A stretch of 20,147 bases of DNA from Flavobacteriaceae bacterium. Lineage in GTDB: Bacteria > Bacteroidota > Bacteroidia > Flavobacteriales > Flavobacteriaceae. Position 1 is the first letter of the stretch, and every line of letters begins with the position of its first letter. The position numbers were made by a program, and so were the translations under genes. The notes beneath the pieces were generated by a model, which worked only from the letters and a program-made list of their open reading frames with translations, did not search any database and was not told where the DNA came from. Shown here in pieces: positions 13,730 through 20,147 of the stretch. The stretch is taken from positions 1 through 20,147 of the forward strand of contig JAGQYU010000034.1 in the NCBI GenBank assembly GCA_020435885.1, read 5' to 3'.

Positions 13730-15427
13730 ATGCAGCTTTCTGAACAAGAGATTATTAGAAGAGAGAAACTTGATAAGTTAAGAGAATTGGGAATTAACCC
13801 TTATCCGGCGGCGTTGTATCCTGTAGATACAAATTCAAAAGCTATTGATACTGATTTTGAAGAAGGAAAAAAAGTGGTTATTGCAGGTAGGCTAATGTCC
13901 AGACGCATACAAGGGAAGGCTTCTTTTGCTGAATTACAGGATAATGAAGGTAGAATTCAAGTGTATTTTAACAGAGATGAGATTTGTGAAGGTGAAGATA
14001 AGACTTTGTACAACGAAGTGTATAAAAAGTTATTAGATATTGGCGATATCATAGGTATTGAAGGTGTTTTGTTTACAACACAGGTAGGTGAAAAAACGGT
14101 GATGGTTAAAAACTTTATATTGCTTAGTAAATCGCTACGTCCATTACCGCTTCCTAAAGTAGATGCAGATGGAAAAGTGCATGATGAATTTAATGATGCA
14201 GAACTACGTTATCGTCAACGCTATGTTGATCTTATCGTAAATCCTAAAGTTAAAGAGACCTTTGTAAAGCGTACAAAAATTACGAACAGTATACGAGAGT
14301 TTTTAAATCAAAAAGGATATTTAGAAGTAGAAACGCCAATTTTACAACCAATTCCAGGTGGTGCGGCTGCACGTCCGTTTATGACGCATCACAATGCGTT
14401 GAATATTCCATTGTATTTGAGAATTGCCAACGAATTATATTTAAAAAGATTAATTGTAGGCGGCTTTGACGGTGTTTATGAATTTGCCAGAGATTTTAGG
14501 AATGAAGGAATGGACAGAACTCACAATCCGGAGTTTACTATCATGGAGTTGTATGTGCCTTACAAAGATTACCATTGGATGATGGATTTAACCGAGGCTC
14601 TATTAGAAAAAGTTGCTGTTGATGCCAATGGAACTACAAAATCTATGATGGGCGATAAAACAATAGATTTTAAAGCTCCGTATCCAAGAGTTCCTATTTT
14701 ACAAGCCATAAAAGATCATACAGGTTTTGATGTAGCCGGAATGAACGAAGAACAGTTACGAGATGTTTGTAAGAAACTGGATATTGAAGTTGACGAAACT
14801 ATGGGCGTTGGAAAAATGATCGATGAGATTTTTGGTGAAAAATGTGAACATCATTATGTACAGCCAACGTTTATTATTGATTATCCAAAGGAGATGAGTC
14901 CGTTAACAAAAGAACATCGTTCAAATCCTGCTTTGACAGAACGTTTTGAACTCATGGTAAACGGTAAAGAACTAGCCAATGCTTATAGTGAGTTGAATGA
15001 TCCTATAGATCAACGTGAACGTTTTGAAGAGCAACTACGTCTTTCAGAAAAAGGAGATGACGAGGCTATGTTTATAGATCAGGATTTTTTAAGGGCATTG
15101 GAATATGGTATGCCGCCAACATCAGGTATTGGTATTGGTATAGATCGTTTGGTAATGTTTATGACTAACAACGCTTCTATACAAGAAGTGCTGTTTTTCC
15201 CTCAAATGAAACCGGAACATAAAGCTCCTTCAGTGGAATTAAATGAGGATGAAAAAGCTGTATTTTCCATCCTGCAAAAGGAAGAGAAAATCGATTTACT
15301 TAAACTGAAAGAACAATCTGGTTTAAGTAATAAAAAGTGGGACAAAACTATAAAACATCTTACCAATAATAAATTGGCTAAAGTTAGTAAGGAAGGAGAA
15401 GATTTATTTATTGAGCTAACTAATTAA
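13730..15427 (+). CDS. lysS: Lysyl-tRNA synthetase, class II
   Basis: Cytoplasmic enzyme that charges tRNA-Lys with lysine (EC 6.1.1.6). The N-terminal OB-fold anticodon domain (about 45-145) has KVVIAGRLMSRRIQGKASFA. The class II core has motif 1 around 188 (IREFLNQKGYLEVETPILQP), motif 2 near 256 (FRNEGMDRTHNPEFTIMELY) and motif 3 near 465 (SGIGIGIDRLVMFMTN). At 565 residues it is about 65 longer than E. coli LysS: after HKAPSVELNEDEK it carries a charged C-terminal domain (LKEQSGLSNKKWDKTIKHL, NNKLAKVSKEGED) that looks like a small winged-helix. Such tails occur in Flavobacteriia LysS. It is a single-gene unit with its own promoter and terminator. Confidence 0.97.
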   Translation: MQLSEQEIIRREKLDKLRELGINPYPAALYPVDTNSKAIDTDFEEGKKVVIAGRLMSRRIQGKASFAELQDNEGRIQVYFNRDEICEGEDKTLYNEVYKKLLDIGDIIGIEGVLFTTQVGEKTVMVKNFILLSKSLRPLPLPKVDADGKVHDEFNDAELRYRQRYVDLIVNPKVKETFVKRTKITNSIREFLNQKGYLEVETPILQPIPGGAAARPFMTHHNALNIPLYLRIANELYLKRLIVGGFDGVYEFARDFRNEGMDRTHNPEFTIMELYVPYKDYHWMMDLTEALLEKVAVDANGTTKSMMGDKTIDFKAPYPRVPILQAIKDHTGFDVAGMNEEQLRDVCKKLDIEVDETMGVGKMIDEIFGEKCEHHYVQPTFIIDYPKEMSPLTKEHRSNPALTERFELMVNGKELANAYSELNDPIDQRERFEEQLRLSEKGDDEAMFIDQDFLRALEYGMPPTSGIGIGIDRLVMFMTNNASIQEVLFFPQMKPEHKAPSVELNEDEKAVFSILQKEEKIDLLKLKEQSGLSNKKWDKTIKHLTNNKLAKVSKEGEDLFIELTN

Positions 15428-15485
15428 CTAATTCTCCTGTCGTTCTGGTAGAACCAAATATTAAGGGCTAAGAATCAAAAATTTA

Positions 15486-15518
15486 AAGGAATTACAATGT
15501 GTAGTTCCTTTTTTTTAT
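15486..15518 (+). terminator. Rho-independent terminator of lysS
   Basis: AAGGAATTACA (15486-15496), loop ATG, TGTAGTTCCTT (15500-15510), an 11-bp stem with one T-G pair, followed by a T-run. Confidence 0.9.
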
Positions 15519-15614
15519 AATAATGTTTTTCTTTAACATTTCCTTAAGAAATATTGATTCGCTATTTCCTATTTTCGGGGAATTAAATTTATCTATCAAA
15601 CAAATCTTTATACA

Positions 15615-18119
15615 ATGTTAAAACAATCAATCCTAAGGTTATTGATTGTGCTGTTTGTTATAGGTTTTTCAACCGATATGCAGGCACAATCAACCAAAAA
15701 CAAAAAAAAGAAAAAGAGTAAAGTAGAAGCACCTCCTCCGGCTCCAAAGCCTAAAAAAGGAGATATCTTACCTTATAAAGAGGTAATTACTAAAGATGCT
15801 AAGACTGATGACGGACTTTTTAAAGTGCATCAGATTGATGAAACTTATTTTTATGAAATTCCGGATTCTCTGTTAGAAAGAGAAATGTTAATGGTTACCA
15901 GAATCGCTAAAACTGCGTCAGGTATTGGTTTTGGTGGTGGTAAAACTAATACGCAGGTATTGCGTTGGCAAAAAAATGGCAAAAAAATATTGTTAAGAGT
16001 TGTATCGCACTCTATTGTGGCGGCTGATTCGCTTCCAGTTCACGAAGCAGTAGTGAATTCAAATTTTGAACCTGTTTTGTATACTTTCCCAATAAAAGCT
16101 TTTGGTAAAGATTCTACTTCTACAGTTATTGATGTAACGGAATTGTTTACAAAAGATGTAATGGCTCTTGGCTTACCGGATTGGAATAGAAAACAATATA
16201 AAGTTTCTCGTTTGGATGATAGTAGATCTTTCATAGAAAAATTAAAAAGTTATCCGTTAAATATTGAAGCTCGCCATGTAAAAACATATGCGGCGGGTAG
16301 CCCTCCTTCTAATGCAAGTACAGGCTCTATTTCTGTAGAGATGAGTAACTCTATGATATTATTGCCGAAAGAACCTATGAAAAGAAGAATGTTTGATGAA
16401 AGAGTAGGTTGGTTTACATCTTCACAAGTTGATTATGGTTTGGATGCGCAGCGCAGTAAAACAGTTACCTATTTAGATAGATGGAGACTGGAAGTAAAAG
16501 ATGAGGATATTGAAAAATTTAAAAGAGGAGAGTTGGTAGTGCCTAAAAAGCAGATTGTATATTATATAGATAGAGCAACTCCAGAGCAATGGAGAAAATA
16601 TATAAAGCAAGGTATTGAAGACTGGCAAGTGGCTTTTGAGGCAGCAGGCTTTAAAAATGCTATTATAGCTAAAGATGCTCCAACTCCTGAAGAAGACCCT
16701 GATTGGAGTCCGGAAGATGTTCGTTATTCAGTGGTTCGTTATTTGGCTTCACCGATTCCGAATGCTAATGGACCTCACGTAAGTGATCCTCGTTCTGGTG
16801 AAATTTTAGAATCAGACATTAACTGGTATCATAATGTAATGACCCTGTTAAGAGGTTGGTTCTTTGTGCAAACAGCTGCTATTAATCCGAATGCTCAAGA
16901 TACTGAATTTAAAGAAGAAGTTATGGGTCGTTTGATTCGTTTTGTTTCTTCTCATGAAGTAGGCCACACATTAGGATTACCGCATAATATGGGAAGTAGC
17001 GTTGCTTATCCTGTTGATTCGCTTCGTTCAGCAAGTTTTACTCAAAAGAATGGAACAGCACCTTCTATCATGGACTATGCACGTTTTAATTATGTGGCTC
17101 AGCCAGGTGATAACGGTGTGGCTTTAATGCCAGATATAGGAGTGTATGATAAATATGCTATTAGTTGGGGATACAGACCAATTTTAGATGCTAAGACAGC
17201 TGAGGATGAAAAAGAAACATTGAATAAATGGATTTTGAAACATGCTGGAGATCCGTTATACAGATTTGGCCATCAACAAGCTGGTGGTGTGGTTGACCCA
17301 AGCTCACAAACTGAAGATTTAGGTGATGATGCTGTTAAGGCAAGTATCTATGGTATTATGAACCTTAAGCGTATTATGAACAATCTTGAGAAGTGGACAA
17401 CTAAAGATGGTGAAACATATGATGATATGAAAGAAATGTATGGACAGTTATTAGCTCAATATAACAGATACATGGGACATGTGGCTTCTAATGTAGGTGG
17501 TGTTTATGAATACTACAAAACTACCGATCAGGAAGGTGCTGTTTACACACATGTTCCTAAAGAGAAACAAAAGAAAGCTATACAGTTTATTAACGATGAA
17601 CTATTTAAAACACCTGATTGGTTAATTAATAAAGATTATATAAGCAAAACAGAATATTCTGGTACGGTTGACCGAATTAGAAACCTTCAGGAAAATAGAT
17701 TGGAAAGCATTTTAGACCTTGGTAGATTGGCTAGAGTTATTGAAAATGAAACCTTAAACGGATCATCAGCATATACTTTAGTAGAATTAATGACTGATCT
17801 TAGAAATGGTGTTTGGTCTGAGTTAGGTTCAGGTAGAAAAATTGATACCTATAGAAGAAATCTGCAAAAAGCATATGTTGATAGGTTACAATATTTAATG
17901 ACTGTTGAAAGGCAAAATGCTCCTAATTTTAGTAGCCCTTATCTTAAAGTTACACGCGTAGATGTAAATCAATCTGATATCAGATCAGCTGCCAGAGCAG
18001 AATTGGAAACATTGAAAAGAAATGTTAGAAGTGCCATTTCTGTTACAGGAGATAGAATGAGCAGATATCATTTACAAGATGTGTTAGAAAGAATAAATAA
18101 TATTCTTGATCCTAAATAA
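15615..18119 (+). CDS. Periplasmic zinc-dependent metalloprotease (DUF5117/DUF4953 met-zincin)
   Basis: A large exported protein of 834 residues in the Bacteroidota met-zincin family (DUF5118 short N-terminal segment, DUF5117, then the DUF4953 catalytic domain). A signal peptide (MLKQSILRLLIVLFVIGFST, cleavage near MQAQS) is followed by a lysine- then proline-rich linker (EAPPPAPKPKKGD). The zinc site HEVGHTLGLPH has ligands H447, H451, H457 and general base E448. The downstream Met-turn is APSIMDYARFNY. Upstream, PEQWRKYIKQGIEDWQVAFE and AAGFKNAI are family-typical. Its substrate is unknown; close relatives are secreted or envelope proteases. It stands alone between two terminators. Confidence 0.92.
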   Translation: MLKQSILRLLIVLFVIGFSTDMQAQSTKNKKKKKSKVEAPPPAPKPKKGDILPYKEVITKDAKTDDGLFKVHQIDETYFYEIPDSLLEREMLMVTRIAKTASGIGFGGGKTNTQVLRWQKNGKKILLRVVSHSIVAADSLPVHEAVVNSNFEPVLYTFPIKAFGKDSTSTVIDVTELFTKDVMALGLPDWNRKQYKVSRLDDSRSFIEKLKSYPLNIEARHVKTYAAGSPPSNASTGSISVEMSNSMILLPKEPMKRRMFDERVGWFTSSQVDYGLDAQRSKTVTYLDRWRLEVKDEDIEKFKRGELVVPKKQIVYYIDRATPEQWRKYIKQGIEDWQVAFEAAGFKNAIIAKDAPTPEEDPDWSPEDVRYSVVRYLASPIPNANGPHVSDPRSGEILESDINWYHNVMTLLRGWFFVQTAAINPNAQDTEFKEEVMGRLIRFVSSHEVGHTLGLPHNMGSSVAYPVDSLRSASFTQKNGTAPSIMDYARFNYVAQPGDNGVALMPDIGVYDKYAISWGYRPILDAKTAEDEKETLNKWILKHAGDPLYRFGHQQAGGVVDPSSQTEDLGDDAVKASIYGIMNLKRIMNNLEKWTTKDGETYDDMKEMYGQLLAQYNRYMGHVASNVGGVYEYYKTTDQEGAVYTHVPKEKQKKAIQFINDELFKTPDWLINKDYISKTEYSGTVDRIRNLQENRLESILDLGRLARVIENETLNGSSAYTLVELMTDLRNGVWSELGSGRKIDTYRRNLQKAYVDRLQYLMTVERQNAPNFSSPYLKVTRVDVNQSDIRSAARAELETLKRNVRSAISVTGDRMSRYHLQDVLERINNILDPK

Positions 18120-18141
18120 AAATTTTTAAAAAATCATTTTT

Positions 18142-18171
18142 AAAGTCCGGATATTTCATTCGGACTTTTTT
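18142..18171 (+). terminator. Rho-independent terminator of the metalloprotease gene
   Basis: AAAGTCCG (18142-18149), 11-base loop, CGGACTTT (18161-18168), continuing into a T-run, 22 bases after the stop codon. Confidence 0.88.
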
Positions 18172-18210
18172 ATTGATTCTTTTTTTAAAGGAATTCAAAA
18201 AAACATTTTA

Positions 18211-18218
18211 TATATTTG
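18211..18218 (+). promoter_or_regulatory. Bacteroidota -7 element for rpsU
   Basis: TATATTTG, exact TAnnTTTG, followed by CAG. The start would be near 18225, giving a leader of about 38 bases that carries the Shine-Dalgarno site. The -33 region is not consensus. Confidence 0.65.
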
Positions 18219-18245
18219 CAGCCCAAAACTTAAAAGACACGTATG

Positions 18246-18255
18246 AAAGGAGGTG
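18246..18255 (+). promoter_or_regulatory. Extended Shine-Dalgarno sequence of rpsU
   Basis: AAAGGAGGTG, ten bases complementary to the 3' end of 16S rRNA, with GGAGG ending nine bases before the ATG at 18263. Other genes in this window lack such a site, as is normal for Bacteroidota. It also fixes the start of rpsU. Confidence 0.92.
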
Positions 18256-18262
18256 CAACATT

Positions 18263-18460
18263 ATGTTAATTATTCCTGTAAAAGATGGCGAAAACATAGA
18301 TAGAGCTTTAAAACGCTTTAAAAGAAAGTTTGATAAGACTAAAACTATGAAACAGTTAAGAGATCGTAAGAACTTTACAAAACCATCAGTAAAAAGACGT
18401 GCAATAGTTCAAAAAGCCCAATACATTCAAGGTATAAGAACTGAAGAAGAGCAAGGTTAA
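18263..18460 (+). CDS. rpsU: Small ribosomal subunit protein bS21
   Basis: A 65-residue basic protein of the 30S subunit: MLIIPVKDGENIDRALKRFK, then RKFDKTKTMKQLRDRKNFTK and KPSVKRRAIVQKAQYIQ. It matches Bacteroidota bS21 in length and sequence. A longer frame back to 18173 is not coding: the ATG at 18263 lies nine bases after a near-perfect Shine-Dalgarno site and starts exactly where bS21 homologs start. In Flavobacterium ribosomes bS21, with bS18 and bS6, is known to help hold the 16S anti-SD tail in a closed pocket, which explains the phylum's disregard of SD sequences; ribosomes lacking bS21 can then favour the rpsU message, an autoregulatory loop. The sequence here fits that model. Confidence 0.97.
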   Translation: MLIIPVKDGENIDRALKRFKRKFDKTKTMKQLRDRKNFTKPSVKRRAIVQKAQYIQGIRTEEEQG

Positions 18461-18479
18461 TTTTTACTTAAAATAAGTT

Positions 18480-18536
18480 AAACCGTTAGTGTATAAATTT
18501 TGCATTTAGTAAATTTGAGAAGCTAACGGTTTTTTT
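18480..18536 (+). terminator. Long-loop terminator of rpsU, overlapping the xerC leader
   Basis: AAACCGTTAG (18480-18489) pairs perfectly over 10 bp with CTAACGGTTT (18523-18532), followed by T up to 18536. The 33-base loop contains a -7 promoter element. The T-run abuts the xerC ATG at 18537. Confidence 0.75.
18510..18517 (+). promoter_or_regulatory. -7 element for xerC inside the terminator loop
   Basis: TAAATTTG matches TAnnTTTG. A start near 18524 would fall in the right arm of the terminator, giving a leader of about 13 bases and a transcript that lacks the left arm. No consensus -33 is visible (TTAG at 18486-18489 is the nearest). Confidence 0.45.
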
Positions 18537-19427
18537 ATGCCTATACAGAAGTTTATAGAATACCTTTCTTTCGAAAAAAAATATTCTCCCCATACCATAA
18601 GAGCATATAGTGATGATCTAAGATCATTCGAAGAATTTTGCCTGTCGGAATATGAAGACCGTTCTATTGTTGATGCTAATTATGCTCAAATCCGTTCGTG
18701 GATAGTAGCAATGGTCAACAGTAATATTTCCAATAGAAGTATCAACCGAAAAGTAAGCAGTTTAAAGACCTTTTATAAGTTTTTAGTTAAAACAAAACAG
18801 ATAAAAGAATCGCCATTACTTGCTCATAAGGCATTGAAAACAGCTAAGCGAATACAAGTACCTTTTTCTAAAGATGAAGTTGAAAACGTATTGCAAATAG
18901 CAAACGATGCCGGAGATGATTTTGAAACTGTAAGAAATAGATTAATAGTAGAACTTTTTTATTCCACAGGAATACGAAGAGCTGAGTTAATAGAATTAAC
19001 AGTACAATCTCTGGATATTTCCAATGCAACGATTAAGGTTTTAGGTAAAAGAAATAAGGAGCGCATTATTCCTTTATTAAGTTCTGTAAAAGAAACACTT
19101 AAGGTTTATATAGATGTGCGTAATGATGTGGCTCCGGTTAACGATTTTCTTTTCATTACAAAAAAAGGAGATAAATTATATCCAAACCTTGTTTACAGAA
19201 TAATTAATGATTATTTTAGTAATGTTTCCACAAAAGTGAAAAAGAGTCCTCACATGTTAAGGCATTCTTTTGCTACACATTTGTTGAATGAAGGGGCTGA
19301 TCTGAATTCCGTAAAAGAATTGTTAGGGCATTCCAGTTTAGCTTCCACTCAAGTTTACACGCACAGTAGCTTGAACGAATTAAAAAAAGTGTATAATCAG
19401 GCTCATCCAAGGAGCTCTAAAAACTAA
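18537..19427 (+). CDS. xerC: Tyrosine recombinase XerC
   Basis: Site-specific recombinase that with a partner (XerD) resolves chromosome dimers at dif near the terminus. The N-terminal SAM-like core-binding domain (about 1-95) starts IEYLSFEKKYSPHTIRAYSD. The catalytic domain has all six key residues: R147 in TGIRRAEL, K171 in LGKRNKER, H239 and R242 in PHMLRHSFATHL, H265 in LLGHSSLAS, and nucleophile Y274 in TQVYTH. The 296 residues are the normal length. Flanking rpsU and hpf show this is the housekeeping copy and not a phage integrase. The ATG follows a T-run with no Shine-Dalgarno site. hpf begins within a few bases of its stop, so the two are probably co-transcribed. Confidence 0.94.
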   Translation: MPIQKFIEYLSFEKKYSPHTIRAYSDDLRSFEEFCLSEYEDRSIVDANYAQIRSWIVAMVNSNISNRSINRKVSSLKTFYKFLVKTKQIKESPLLAHKALKTAKRIQVPFSKDEVENVLQIANDAGDDFETVRNRLIVELFYSTGIRRAELIELTVQSLDISNATIKVLGKRNKERIIPLLSSVKETLKVYIDVRNDVAPVNDFLFITKKGDKLYPNLVYRIINDYFSNVSTKVKKSPHMLRHSFATHLLNEGADLNSVKELLGHSSLASTQVYTHSSLNELKKVYNQAHPRSSKN

Positions 19428-19433
19428 ATGCGT

Positions 19434-19739
19434 ATGAAAGTAAATGTTCAATCAGTTAATTTTAACATTAGCGAAAGTTTGGTAAATTTTATCCAAAATA
19501 AAATGGATAATCTTGAAAAATTTCATGATAAAATTATAAGTGCAGATGTTTATCTGAAGGTTCAAAAGACCAGTGAAAAGGAAAATAAAATTGCAGAAGT
19601 TAAAATTAGTATCCCAGGAGATGAACTTATAGTAAAAAAACAATGTAAAACATTTGAGGAGTGTATTGATGTGGCAGCAGATTCTCTGCGAAGACAGCTC
19701 AAAAAGAATAAAGAAAAACAACGTACTTTTAACACATAA
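19434..19739 (+). CDS. hpf: Ribosome hibernation-promoting factor HPF/RaiA
   Basis: A short ribosome-associated stress factor (PF02482) of about 101 residues that binds the 30S decoding region and inactivates or stores ribosomes in stationary phase. MKVNVQSVNFNISESLVNFI is followed by MDNLEKFHDKIISADVYLKV and later IPGDELIVKKQCKTFEECID; the C-terminus is basic (RRQLKKNKEK). It is the short form, with no long-HPF dimerisation domain. Two starts are possible: an ATG at 19428 directly after the xerC stop and another at 19434. I chose the second because homologs begin at the MKV strand; the difference is two residues. Confidence 0.92.
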   Translation: MKVNVQSVNFNISESLVNFIQNKMDNLEKFHDKIISADVYLKVQKTSEKENKIAEVKISIPGDELIVKKQCKTFEECIDVAADSLRRQLKKNKEKQRTFNT

Positions 19740-19768
19740 AAACCTCTAAAAAAAATAAGCGTAAAAAG

Positions 19769-19800
19769 TTTTGTAGAAAAGATAAAACTTTATACATTTG
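19769..19800 (+). promoter_or_regulatory. Consensus Bacteroidota promoter of the tRNA cluster
   Basis: TTTTG (19769-19773), exactly 19 bases, then TACATTTG (19793-19800). This is a full match to the TTTG-N19-TAnnTTTG pattern and the best promoter in the window. The transcript would start near 19807, about 34 bases before tRNA-Thr. Confidence 0.88.
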
Positions 19801-19830
19801 CAAACCGTTACAAAAAGCGGTTTGTTTTTT
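19801..19830 (+). terminator. Terminator of xerC-hpf at the tRNA transcription start
   Basis: CAAACCG (19801-19807), 10-base loop, CGGTTTG (19818-19824), then T6. It follows the -7 element directly. Transcripts arriving from hpf contain the whole hairpin, while those starting near 19807 lack most of the left arm and should read through into the tRNAs. Confidence 0.8.
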
Positions 19831-19840
19831 GTTATAAAGT

Positions 19841-19914
19841 GCCGGTATAGCTCAGTTGGCTAGAGCAGCTGATTTGTAATCAGCAGGTCGTGGGTTCGAG
19901 CCCCTCTACCGGCT
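19841..19914 (+). tRNA. tRNA-Thr (anticodon UGU)
   Basis: A 74-base cloverleaf. Acceptor GCCGGTA pairs with TACCGGC with discriminator T; D-arm GCTCAGTTGGCTAGAGC; anticodon stem GCTGA/TCAGC with loop TTTGTAA, so anticodon TGT; T-loop TTCGAGC. The CCA end is not encoded. It is first of at least two tRNAs under the 19769-19800 promoter. In Bacteroidota such a cluster usually leads on to tRNA-Gly, another tRNA-Thr and tuf. Confidence 0.96.
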
Positions 19915-19940
19915 CTGTTCTTTGAATAAAAATTTGTGTT

Positions 19941-20023
19941 GGGGAGATACCAAAGCGGCCAACTGGGGCGGACTGTAACTCCGCTGACTTTCGTCTTCGT
20001 AGGTTCGAATCCTGCTCTCCCCA
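19941..20023 (+). tRNA. tRNA-Tyr (anticodon GUA)
   Basis: An 83-base class II tRNA. Acceptor GGGGAGA pairs with TCTCCCC with discriminator A; anticodon stem GCGGA/TCCGC with loop CTGTAAC, so anticodon GTA; a long variable arm; T-stem GTAGG/CCTGC with loop TTCGAAT. It lies 26 bases after tRNA-Thr and is co-transcribed. CCA is not encoded. Confidence 0.96.
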
Positions 20024-20085
20024 CATTATTTTTTATAAGAGTTCGTAGAAAGCTCGCTTTCTTAAGGACTCGTTAAAAAATAATG
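20024..20085 (+). repeat. Long imperfect palindrome directly after tRNA-Tyr
   Basis: Three nested stems: CATTATTTTTTA (20024-20035) with TAAAAAATAATG (20074-20085), 12 bp perfect; GAGTTC (20039-20044) with GGACTC (20066-20071), 6 bp with one wobble; AGAAAGC (20047-20053) with GCTTTCT (20056-20062), 7 bp. The internal loops are TAA/GT and then GT/TAA. It starts at the base after the tRNA discriminator. It may be an RNA processing or termination structure, or part of a dispersed palindromic repeat. Confidence 0.6.
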
Positions 20086-20131
20086 TTCGGGGGTACCCCG
20101 AACGGGATCATCGAACGAAGTGAGATAATCC
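20085..20131 (+). repeat. Two further hairpins adjoining the palindrome
   Basis: GTTCGGGG (20085-20092), loop GTA, CCCCGAAC (20096-20103), an 8-bp perfect GC-rich stem sharing one base with the previous palindrome. Then GGATCATC (20105-20112) with GATAATCC (20124-20131), 8 bp with one mismatch around GAACGAAGTGA. The last bases to 20147 include a small GGTatcACC palindrome and are cut by the window edge. The base composition is more GC-rich than surrounding spacers, consistent with an intergenic repeat element. Confidence 0.55.
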
Positions 20132-20147
20132 TGTTGAGGTATCACCG

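Noticed and set aside
18173..18262. N-terminal extension of bS21
   Set aside because: It runs over the promoter and Shine-Dalgarno site; homologs start at the ATG at 18263.
18537..19427. XerC as a phage or island integrase near the tRNA genes
   Set aside because: The flanks are rpsU, hpf and tRNAs, a usual housekeeping setting; there are no other mobile genes and I noticed no attachment-site repeat.

Overview
The window looks like chromosomal DNA of a marine-type Flavobacteriaceae bacterium (phylum Bacteroidota). It is AT-rich. Several promoters fit the Bacteroidota -7 consensus TAnnTTTG, in the best case with a -33 TTTG 19 bases upstream. Most genes lack a Shine-Dalgarno sequence. The protein families (Porin_10-type barrel, LytS/LytTR pair, DUF4953-type met-zincin, TapB-like protein, LysS with a C-terminal extension) are typical of this group. 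I see no phage, IS element, CRISPR array or defence island; this is mostly ordinary core genome.

Layout. Positions 1-1650 hold a LytS-type sensor kinase, cut by the left edge, overlapping its LytTR response regulator by one base. Positions 1772-4178 hold a GluP/FucP-type sugar transporter and a TlpA-like thioredoxin lipoprotein. Positions 4341-5489 (minus) hold a glycosyl-hydrolase-like lipoprotein. Positions 5829-7322 hold an NhaC-type Na+/H+ antiporter that overlaps tail-to-tail with a putative porin (7319-9277, minus). Next come rnhB, a decayed small secreted-protein gene, and a TapB/DUF3108-like secreted protein. A minus-strand operon follows: a 52-residue YqaE/Pmp3 protein, a Flavobacteriia lipoprotein, and lipB. 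An unrecognised exported protein is next, then lysS and a large periplasmic zinc protease.

The right end (18.2-20.1 kb) is a translation-related block: rpsU (bS21), xerC, hpf, tRNA-Thr(UGU) and tRNA-Tyr(GUA). In Bacteroidota this order commonly leads on to further tRNAs and tuf, outside this window. rpsU has a near-ideal Shine-Dalgarno sequence, which is exceptional here and fits the known model in which bS21 masks the anti-SD of 16S rRNA and thereby controls its own synthesis. An eight-codon ORF overlaps this site.

The points most worth a second look are the rpsU leader; two places where a terminator hairpin is interleaved with the next promoter (before xerC and before the tRNAs); three consecutive palindromic structures directly after tRNA-Tyr; and the small gene before the TapB-like gene, whose three frame breaks all lie in homopolymer runs. 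I found no convincing wholly new multi-gene system.
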